The notes under the pieces: model-generated
The model's database searches: none
Seen by the model: the letters and a program-made list of their open reading frames with translations, nothing else
What the model was told of the DNA's origin: nothing
Program-made: the position numbers and the translations under genes
Assembly (NCBI GenBank): GCA_016784735.1
Contig: JADHUC010000037.1
Location: 1 to 48,945, forward strand
Reading direction: 5' to 3'
Length of the DNA: 48,945 nt
From: Pirellulaceae bacterium
GTDB lineage: Bacteria > Planctomycetota > Planctomycetia > Pirellulales > Pirellulaceae
Shown here: piece by piece, positions 42,867-48,945 of the stretch
Layout of the letters: each line of letters begins with the position of its first letter
Position numbering within the stretch: position 1 is the stretch's first letter

Positions 42867-45404
42867 TCATTGCAGCCGTATCCGGGTCGCCGGATGAGCG
42901 AGTCGAAATTGCTGATGTCCTTCGTTGCTCACTCGTGACGCATCGAGGTACACGTACTGCAGCCTTGTTAGCCGGTCCAGTTGTCCGATTCCCTCGTCGC
43001 CCACTGCGGTTCCGTCTAGCCATAGCCACTCAAGACGCGTCAGCTTCCCAACATGCGCCATTCCCGCGTCCGTGACTTTCGTCCCCGAGATTCCCAGTTG
43101 CACCAGATTCGGCAACTCGCTTGCGATTGCCGCGATCCCTTGATCTGTAATTCCCGTTCTGGCAAGCCCAAGAGTCTGAAGGGCGTTTAGCTTTATCAGA
43201 TCGGAAACGCCCTTGTCGGTGATTCTTGCGTCCTGGATCGTCAGTGATCGAAGTGTGGGTATCCGACCTACGTAGGTCAAGCCATGGTCGGTCAATTTCG
43301 ACTCCGAATTACTGCACGACAGACCAAGGGTTTCGAGCTTCGTGAGTGCTGCCAGATGAACCAAGTCCGCTTCATCGAGCGCGATGCTATCAAGTTCAAG
43401 GCGGTGCAGATTCTTCAGATGAGCAATCTCCGTCAAAAGTCCGCTTGTGAGTCCGTCGTTGTTGTTTAGAAACAGTCGCTCGAGCGAGGTGAGGCGTCCA
43501 ATCTGGTTCAAGCCGTCGTTTGTGATGCGAGGACACCTGAAGAAGTGAAGCGACTTAAGCTTCCCGAGGTCGGCCAACCGCGCAACAAGCTCGCTTACCC
43601 CCTCGTCAGTGATCGGGGCTTCGTGAATTGTGAGCTTGGTTAGAGATGGGATTCGCGCGATGGATTTCAGCGAGCCGTCGGTAATACTCGACGACCACAG
43701 GCTTAGGGATTCAAGTGCAGGATGATCTCCCAGAGCTTTGACCCCTCGATCCGTAACATGCTTGGAGTCAATCACGAGCCCTTTCATGGGCACGCCGACC
43801 AGCAACAACAGATCGTCATCTTTGGTTTCGCCGTGCGTCAAGAAGATGGTGTCGAGATTGGGTTCTTGCCTAAGCTGCTTGACGTTCTGCGCGGTGAGCC
43901 GCGTCCGAAGATGCGCACTCTTCCCGCCAGTCTCTGGGTTCACCTTAAAGCCGATGGGTTTTTGAGTTCGCATGCGTGGCGGACGGGCATTCGCACCAAT
44001 CTGGACGTGCGATAGGTTCGGAAGCGAACGTCGAAGGCGTGCCACACCGTCATCTGTGACCTTCGTGTCTCGGAGCGTCAGGACTTCGAGAGCCTTGAGT
44101 TCCTGAAGATGTACCAAGCCCGCATCCGAAACGGGTGCCTTGATGATCGCAAGTGACGCAAGCGTTTTTGCCCTTCCGACATGAGCTAATCCGATGTCCG
44201 TGATTGGAGTGTGCATAAGGTCTAAGCTCACAAGCAGCGCACCCTCCAGATGTTTCCAACCAGCATTGGTGATCTCGGGTGATCTCATCACATTCAGACT
44301 CAAGGGCACCTTGAGTTGGCCGAGCCAACGTAATTGTCCATCATTGCCGTCGCTGATTGACAGCGAGAATCCCCTGAGATTGTCGAGCTGATTGATGATA
44401 TCAACGCCCTGCTGGCTCAGTCGTACATCCGACAAACGTAGAGACTTGATCTGGGACATGTCAGTTAGGAATTGAAGTTCGCTCTCATCGATTGAGGAGA
44501 GCAGCGAGAGTGATCTCAACTTTGGGACATGTCGCAGTTGGCGCAGGTCTTCGTTTGCGAACTTCTGGCTCGCCAGTCTCAGACTCTCGAGACTTGTCAG
44601 TCCACTCAACTTCCCCAGGCCCACGCCGGTGACCGAACTTCCGTAGAACGTCAGGTCTGATATTTGCTTCAACTCGGCCAGATACGCGAGGCCGGCGTCG
44701 GTGACCTCTCTGCCTGACATGTGCACAGACTGGAGCTGTGGAAAGTGCTTCAAATGGGCGACCTGGGCATCACGAGTGATGTTGCTGACTGACCGAACTG
44801 AACCGTCTCGATTGCGGAGAATACGCGCTCCCTCGGCGGTGAGCGCAGCAATCGCCCGTTCCTCATCGGTTGTCGTAAGCGCGGTGAATGCTATGGCTGC
44901 GTGGTCAGCAACTCGAATGGCCGGATCCGTCGACAGACGCTCCAACGCGGCAAGTGCGGCTCCGGCACCTTTCTCGTCGCGAGCGATCTGGGCAAGGATT
45001 TCCACACAACGCATCGCGATTTCCGATTGATCCGACTTCGCGGCCTTCTCTAACGCATCTACGGCGAGATTGCCTGCTGCGGCTAGTTGTCGATGCGCCG
45101 CCTGACGGTCGCGAAACTTCGCACTCGCCAGGTCCTGAATCGCTCGCGTGATCTCCGCCGCGTTGCTGTCCGTGGATTGCTTGTGCTGCGCTTCCTCTGA
45201 GGATTCCCTGGCATCCGCTGTGTTCGACGGTAGGTCACGCGTCTGCGCGCCGCCGTCGTGGTCGCTCGTTGGCCGTGTTTGCTCCGCAGATTGAGATCCA
45301 TCATCGGATTGGGCCATCACAACCGAAGGGCCGCAGACAATAGCGGTCGCAGCAATCAACATAGAGGCCACGACCCGAATCGAGAAACGACTTGGTTGCA
45401 TCAT
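42867..45404 (-). CDS. Long exported leucine-rich-repeat protein with helical N-domain
   Basis: An 845-residue protein; AAGAGGAG precedes the double ATG at 45404. Signal peptide RVVASMLIAATAIVCGPSVV then MAQ. After an acidic/Gln-rich linker, residues about 85-185 are HEAT-like (FRDRQAAHRQLAAAGNLAVD, AMRCVEILAQIARDEKG). The remainder is some 20 LRRs of the T-D-x-G-L type (VTDAGLAYLAELKQISDLTF, ITDIGLAHVGRAKTLASLAI, VTDDGVARLRRSLPNLSHVQ, ITDQGIAAIASELPNLVQLG, VTDAGMAHVGKLTRLEWLWL). An irregular segment without repeats (RPPRMRTQKPIGFKVNPETG) interrupts them. Probably a protein-binding surface or periplasmic scaffold; specific partner unknown. Confidence 0.85.
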   Translation of the reverse strand: MMQPSRFSIRVVASMLIAATAIVCGPSVVMAQSDDGSQSAEQTRPTSDHDGGAQTRDLPSNTADARESSEEAQHKQSTDSNAAEITRAIQDLASAKFRDRQAAHRQLAAAGNLAVDALEKAAKSDQSEIAMRCVEILAQIARDEKGAGAALAALERLSTDPAIRVADHAAIAFTALTTTDEERAIAALTAEGARILRNRDGSVRSVSNITRDAQVAHLKHFPQLQSVHMSGREVTDAGLAYLAELKQISDLTFYGSSVTGVGLGKLSGLTSLESLRLASQKFANEDLRQLRHVPKLRSLSLLSSIDESELQFLTDMSQIKSLRLSDVRLSQQGVDIINQLDNLRGFSLSISDGNDGQLRWLGQLKVPLSLNVMRSPEITNAGWKHLEGALLVSLDLMHTPITDIGLAHVGRAKTLASLAIIKAPVSDAGLVHLQELKALEVLTLRDTKVTDDGVARLRRSLPNLSHVQIGANARPPRMRTQKPIGFKVNPETGGKSAHLRTRLTAQNVKQLRQEPNLDTIFLTHGETKDDDLLLLVGVPMKGLVIDSKHVTDRGVKALGDHPALESLSLWSSSITDGSLKSIARIPSLTKLTIHEAPITDEGVSELVARLADLGKLKSLHFFRCPRITNDGLNQIGRLTSLERLFLNNNDGLTSGLLTEIAHLKNLHRLELDSIALDEADLVHLAALTKLETLGLSCSNSESKLTDHGLTYVGRIPTLRSLTIQDARITDKGVSDLIKLNALQTLGLARTGITDQGIAAIASELPNLVQLGISGTKVTDAGMAHVGKLTRLEWLWLDGTAVGDEGIGQLDRLTRLQYVYLDASRVSNEGHQQFRLAHPATRIRLQ

Positions 45405-45804
45405 CGCGATTCTCCTCTTATTGATTCTGCGCCGAAATATCACCTCCTGGGCCTCACCCATTAGCAGTATAGCAGATTTGCCAGCGAGATGTGGCGGAAT
45501 TGGGGATATCTGTTCTTGTCCGCTTGTCTTGCGGCACCTGCTGCTGGGCCAACGCGAATGCCCCAAGGACGCCCGATCGATTGCTTAGACCCCCAGGGAA
45601 CGACCTACTGGTCGATGTCCTGAAGGATAGCCGATGCCTGCACGTAGTTGGCCAGGAACCGCTGAAGCTTCTCGTGACTCCGATAGAACGGGGCCATCCA
45701 GAGATTCGGCGTGTTGCGGGTCGGCATGCTGCTATAATGGCGGCCACTTCGATTGAGCCCAACGCGGCGGGATCCACCCAATTCTCTGCACAGGAGTATC
45801 GACC
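45405..45804. other. Intergenic region with an orphan C-terminal-like frame
   Basis: On the minus strand, 45605-45730 encodes 40 residues with natural composition (WMAPFYRSHEKLQRFLANYV, ASAILQDIDQ), which looks like the end of a lost gene or a very small gene; I cannot name a family. The plus strand carries TATAAT at 45733-45738, 67 bp before the SASA gene start. Confidence 0.35.
45733..45738 (+). promoter_or_regulatory. Possible -10 box of the SASA esterase gene
   Basis: A perfect TATAAT in GC-rich surroundings; the best -35 partner (GTGTTG, 16 bp upstream) is weak. Confidence 0.3.
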
Positions 45805-46884
45805 ATGAAAAAGCAAACCCTCCTCGTCGCATTTGTCGTGTCGCTTGCCACGTCGCTGGCGACCACCGTAGCCGCCCGGGCCGCGGACGCCGAGAAGACC
45901 GTGAAGGTCTTCGTCCTGGCCGGCCAATCCAACATGGAGGGCAAGGCGGCGAATACACTGCTGGATCACCAGGCGACGGACCCCAAGACCAAAGACCTCT
46001 TCGCCCACCTGCGCGACGGCGACGAGTGGGTGGTGCGCGACGATGTGTTCATCAAGTTTTTGGGGCGCAAGGGCCCGCTGACGATCGGCTACGGCTCGCC
46101 CGGCCGCACCGGCTCGGAGCTGGAATTCGGCCACATGATGGGCGAACACTTCGACGAGCCAGTGATCCTGATCAAGGCGGCGTGGGGCGGGCACTCGCTG
46201 TTCCAGCTATTCCGCTCGCCGTCGGCCGGGCTGCCCAGCGATGAGAGACTTCAAACTGAGTTGGACCAGGCGCAGAAGCGCGTCAAGGCGAACAACGAGA
46301 AAAGGAAAAAGAACGACCCGCTGCCGACCATGGAAGACATCAAGTCGCCGTACGGCTCGTCCTACCGCAACATGATGGCCGAGGTGAAGGACGTGTTCGA
46401 CAACTGCGAGACCTTGTTCCCCGAACTCAAGGGTAAGAAGCTGGAAGTTGCTGGGTTCGCCTGGTTCCAGGGCTTCAACGACCAGTGGGGCGATGCGCCC
46501 GGCGAGTACGAGTCGAACATGAAGCATTTCATCAAAGATGTGCGCAAGGACCTGAACGTCCCGAACTTGCCCTTCGTGATCGCCGCGATTGGCACCAGCG
46601 GATCGAAACCGGCCCAGGGCGGGCAACTGGAAGTGCGCAACGCGCAGATGGCGATGAACGACGTACAGGAGTTCAAGGGGAACGTCAAGGCGTTCCGCAC
46701 GGACCTGTTGGTGGACAAAGAGGCCGAGCGTCTGATCGTCGGCTGGCAAAACCACTTCGAGGAGTGGAAGTTGGTCGGCTCGGACCGGCCGTACCATTAC
46801 CTCGGCAGCGCGATCTGGTACACCCGCATTGGCCACGCGATGGGCGAGTCGATGCTGGAGCTGATGGGAGACGACGGTTCGTAA
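45805..46884 (+). CDS. Sialate O-acetylesterase-like (SASA, CE6-type) exported esterase
   Basis: A 359-residue protein with signal peptide to about residue 27 (LLVAFVVSLATSLATTVAA). VFVLAGQSNMEG holds the catalytic Ser42 of the SGNH/SASA fold; AGFAWFQGFND (217-226) is the usual W-x-Q-G-x-N-D block and HYLGSAIWYTRIGHAM near residue 331 provides the candidate His. A Lys-rich helical insert (KRVKANNEKRKKNDP) lies in the middle. Family members remove O-acetyl groups from sialic acids or, as CE6, from xylan; the GH120 xylosidase in the same window makes xylan a reasonable but unproven target. Confidence 0.86.
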   Translation: MKKQTLLVAFVVSLATSLATTVAARAADAEKTVKVFVLAGQSNMEGKAANTLLDHQATDPKTKDLFAHLRDGDEWVVRDDVFIKFLGRKGPLTIGYGSPGRTGSELEFGHMMGEHFDEPVILIKAAWGGHSLFQLFRSPSAGLPSDERLQTELDQAQKRVKANNEKRKKNDPLPTMEDIKSPYGSSYRNMMAEVKDVFDNCETLFPELKGKKLEVAGFAWFQGFNDQWGDAPGEYESNMKHFIKDVRKDLNVPNLPFVIAAIGTSGSKPAQGGQLEVRNAQMAMNDVQEFKGNVKAFRTDLLVDKEAERLIVGWQNHFEEWKLVGSDRPYHYLGSAIWYTRIGHAMGESMLELMGDDGS

Positions 46885-46910
46885 GGCAAGCGGCAGATGA
46901 GAAGTTAGCC

Positions 46911-46970
46911 GTGGGGTAAGCTTCCAGCTTGCCTTCTGCGGCAAATTCGCAAGCTAGAAGCTTACGCCAC
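46911..46970. repeat. Palindromic repeat (GTGGGGTAAGCTTCC type)
   Basis: Two 22-bp arms (outer part GTGGGGTAAGCTTCCAGC and GAAGCTTACGCCAC) pair with two mismatches around a 16-bp loop. The reverse orientation matches the inner palindrome of the element at 23521-23651. Flanked by CCGTGG/CCACGG continuity. Confidence 0.7.
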
Positions 46971-47003
46971 GGTACGACTCGAAACACATGGAGAACTCAG
47001 TTC

Positions 47004-48392
47004 ATGAAGTCAACCATCCTCGCAATCACCGCCGCGATCGCAGGGATCGCATGCGGGACGAACTGTTGCCTCGGAGTGGACGACGATTCCCCGCTGACCT
47101 ATCGGCGCTTCACGGTCGAGGAAGCGGACGGCCAGGTCATTTCGATGAAGCCAGTTCCCGATAAAGCGCTGCCGTGTTGGGCTCGAGCGGTTTCGCAGAA
47201 GACAAACGACTGGTCGAGCCGACCGGACCCCGCCAAGCCGTTTTTCGCCAAGTCGATTCCCTTCGTCATTCGACCGGCCGATGAAGGCGAACCGTTTCAC
47301 GCCCACAACCATCAGCCGTCAATCACCTGGTGCAACAACGGTGATCTTCTGGCCATCTGGTACTCGACCGTCCGCGAGGTTGGAACGGAAATGACGGTGC
47401 TCGCCAGTCGGTTGCGATCCGGTTCCAAGCAGTGGGATCCAGCCTCGGAGTTCTTCAAGGCGCGATATCGGAACATGACCGGGTCAGCCCTGTTTCGTGA
47501 TGTAGAAGGAAAGCTCTATCATTTCAATGGCATGGGGCCCGATGGCGTCAAAGGTTGGGCCAGGCTGGCACTTCTCATGCGCACCAGCCTGGACAACGGC
47601 GTCACGTGGACGCCGCCGCAAGCCATAGATCCGCGCCTCATCGGCCGCCACCAAGTTATCTCCGGCACGCTGATGACCCGCAGCGGCGTGCTGATCCAGA
47701 ACTGCGACGCCGTTCCCGGTGGCAACGGCGGTACGGCGCTGCACATCAGCCAAGACGGAGGCAAGACCTGGGCCGATCCCGGGGAAGGCAAGCCCCGGCC
47801 GACATTCAGGGAAGGCGGTGTCGGCGAAGGAACCATTGCCGGCATCCACGGGAAAGTCGTGGAACTGAACGACGGCAAGCTGATGGCACTCGGGCGCGGC
47901 GACACGATCAACGGCCGGATGCCGATGAGCCTGTCCGACGACCTTGGCAAGACATGGACGTACCGAGCCAGCCCGTTTCCGCCCATCGGCGGCGGGCAGC
48001 GACTGGTACTCGCGCGGCTGAAAGAAGGGCCGATCTTCTTTGCCTCGTTTGCCAAGATGATCATGATCACCGATGCTTCCGGCCGGCAGCGGCCTGTCTC
48101 GGGGCTGTTCGCAGCCTTGTCGACCGACGAGGGCAAGAGCTGGCAGATCAAGCGATTGATCAGCGACGACGGACCGCCACGCGAGGTTGACGGCGGCGGT
48201 AACACCGGCAAGTTTACCATGAGCCACCAGTCGGCCGAGCCGCGCGGCTACATGTCGTTCTGTCAAACCCCCGACGGCGTCATCCACCTGATCTCGAGCA
48301 AGCAGCACTACGCCTTCAATCTGATGTGGCTGAACACCCCGCCGCCTGCCGAACCCGTGCCGCGTCACGAGACGGCCACGGGCCAGCCGTAG
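47004..48392 (+). CDS. Sialidase-like (BNR/Asp-box) exported protein
   Basis: A 462-residue protein; the ATG at 47004 begins a signal peptide (ILAITAAIAGIACGTNCCLG). The propeller carries four Asp-box motifs: SLDNGVTW, SQDGGKTW, SDDLGKTW and STDEGKSW. HNHQPSITWCNNGDLLAIWY and RNMTGSALFRDVEGKLYHF resemble the early blades of exo-alpha-sialidase-like proteins. A clear Arg triad cannot be assigned by eye, so cleavage of sialic acid is not assured; planctomycete BNR proteins may act on other sugars. It lies 120 bp after the SASA esterase gene with a palindromic repeat between. Confidence 0.8.
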   Translation: MKSTILAITAAIAGIACGTNCCLGVDDDSPLTYRRFTVEEADGQVISMKPVPDKALPCWARAVSQKTNDWSSRPDPAKPFFAKSIPFVIRPADEGEPFHAHNHQPSITWCNNGDLLAIWYSTVREVGTEMTVLASRLRSGSKQWDPASEFFKARYRNMTGSALFRDVEGKLYHFNGMGPDGVKGWARLALLMRTSLDNGVTWTPPQAIDPRLIGRHQVISGTLMTRSGVLIQNCDAVPGGNGGTALHISQDGGKTWADPGEGKPRPTFREGGVGEGTIAGIHGKVVELNDGKLMALGRGDTINGRMPMSLSDDLGKTWTYRASPFPPIGGGQRLVLARLKEGPIFFASFAKMIMITDASGRQRPVSGLFAALSTDEGKSWQIKRLISDDGPPREVDGGGNTGKFTMSHQSAEPRGYMSFCQTPDGVIHLISSKQHYAFNLMWLNTPPPAEPVPRHETATGQP

Positions 48393-48417
48393 TTCTCCAA
48401 ACACGACGCGGGTGAAG

Positions 48418-48945
48418 CTAATCCTTCTTGCCGACGGCCGCCAACATGCCTCGCGTTGCCGCCAGGCGAACGTGCTTCGGCTGCTCTTCGGTGTTGAGCG
48501 ACGCGCACAGCAGTTTCGCTTCCGCGTTCTTGTTATCGGCCAAGAGTGCATCGGCGCAGAGCAGGCAGGCATCGGCGATAGCGGGCATCATGCCCTCGGG
48601 CACGTTCTTCAAACAGGCACCCAGGGCTTTGCCGGCCTCCGGGGTGCCGATCGTTCCCAGGGCATGAGCCGCTGCGGAGGCGATCGACTTGTCGGCGTCG
48701 CCCAGGGAACCGGCCAAGGCCGCGACACTAGCGGCGTCGCGACGCACACCAAGCGAACCGATCACGCCCACCTTGAGCGCGCCGCTCAGTTTCGGCAGGG
48801 CGTCGCGCATCGCTGCGGCCGCTTCCGCCGCGGGAATACGTTCCAGGGCGTAACGGGCCATGTGCGAAAGGTCTTCGTCGGACAGCATGGCGGCCAACGC
48901 CGGCACCGATTCGGCCGTGCCGATCGTCTTCAGCGTGCGCAGGAC
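48418..48945 (-). CDS. HEAT-repeat protein, 5' part outside window
   Basis: The frame remains open to the window edge; a GTG at 48906 lies inside a repeat and is unlikely to be the start. At least 175 residues of HEAT-type helices are visible: VLRTLKTIGTAESVPALAAM, LSHMARYALERIPA, VIGSLGVRRDAASVAALAGS, ASAAAHALGTIGTPEAGKAL. Such arrays bind other proteins; in planctomycetes they are often linked to cytochrome or glucose-sorbosone domains, which would lie outside. Convergent with the sialidase-like gene, 25 bp between the stops. Confidence 0.8.
   Translation of the reverse strand, partial: VLRTLKTIGTAESVPALAAMLSDEDLSHMARYALERIPAAEAAAAMRDALPKLSGALKVGVIGSLGVRRDAASVAALAGSLGDADKSIASAAAHALGTIGTPEAGKALGACLKNVPEGMMPAIADACLLCADALLADNKNAEAKLLCASLNTEEQPKHVRLAATRGMLAAVGKKD

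Noticed and set aside
1..48945. CRISPR arrays, tRNA or rRNA genes
   Set aside because: No regularly spaced direct repeats and no recognisable RNA gene sequence were seen.

Overview
The window looks like chromosomal DNA of a planctomycete, probably of the Pirellulales type. It is GC-rich and carries an adjacent DUF1800/DUF1501 gene pair, many exported PQQ-type beta-propeller proteins, LRR and HEAT proteins, DUF4838, DUF4832 and DUF5060 carbohydrate-enzyme-like proteins, and several short palindromic intergenic repeats. I see no rRNA, tRNA, CRISPR array or intact transposase. The genus assignment is inference from gene families.

Layout. 1-3.1 kb: end of a DUF5060-type glycosidase and a 5'-truncated quinoprotein. 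3.1-4.4 kb: a small integron-like locus on + (remnant of an integrase 3' end, attI-like site, two cassette-like genes, one attC-like palindrome). 4.4-11.5 kb: three exported glycosidase-like proteins. 11.7-20 kb: minus-strand exported proteins (beta-propeller, tandem methyltransferase, Spy/CpxP-like, PQQ protein, HlyD-like adaptor). 20.5-23.5 kb: GH120 beta-xylosidase and a UroD-like protein. 23.7-26.9 kb: a methyltransferase-like domain fused to PQQ propellers. 27.3-31.9 kb: exported protein, DUF1800, DUF1501. 32-35.6 kb: a second integron-like locus on - (integrase C-terminal remnant, attI-like site, LRR membrane protein, zinc ribbon, hicBA, three attC-like palindromes). 35.7-42.3 kb: DUF4838 protein, metallophosphoesterase, gene fossil, second methyltransferase-PQQ fusion. 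42.9-48.9 kb: long LRR protein, SASA esterase, sialidase-like protein, HEAT-repeat protein.

How it fits together. Most long genes encode exported carbohydrate-active or surface proteins, and the GH120, SASA esterase, DUF4838 and GH115-C-like domains suggest breakdown of substituted plant or algal polysaccharides such as xylan; that substrate is inference. The two integron-like loci share one arrangement: the same C-terminal integrase extension, then about 220-230 bp, then a CCGTTGGG(C/T) site, then small genes ending in palindromes with RCCCAAC / GTTG ends. They lie 30 kb apart in opposite orientation. Several genes show decay (truncated quinoprotein, frameshifted hicA, frameshifted DUF4838 C-terminus, FGE and methyltransferase fossils), so either this is a fast-changing region or the assembly contains indel errors.
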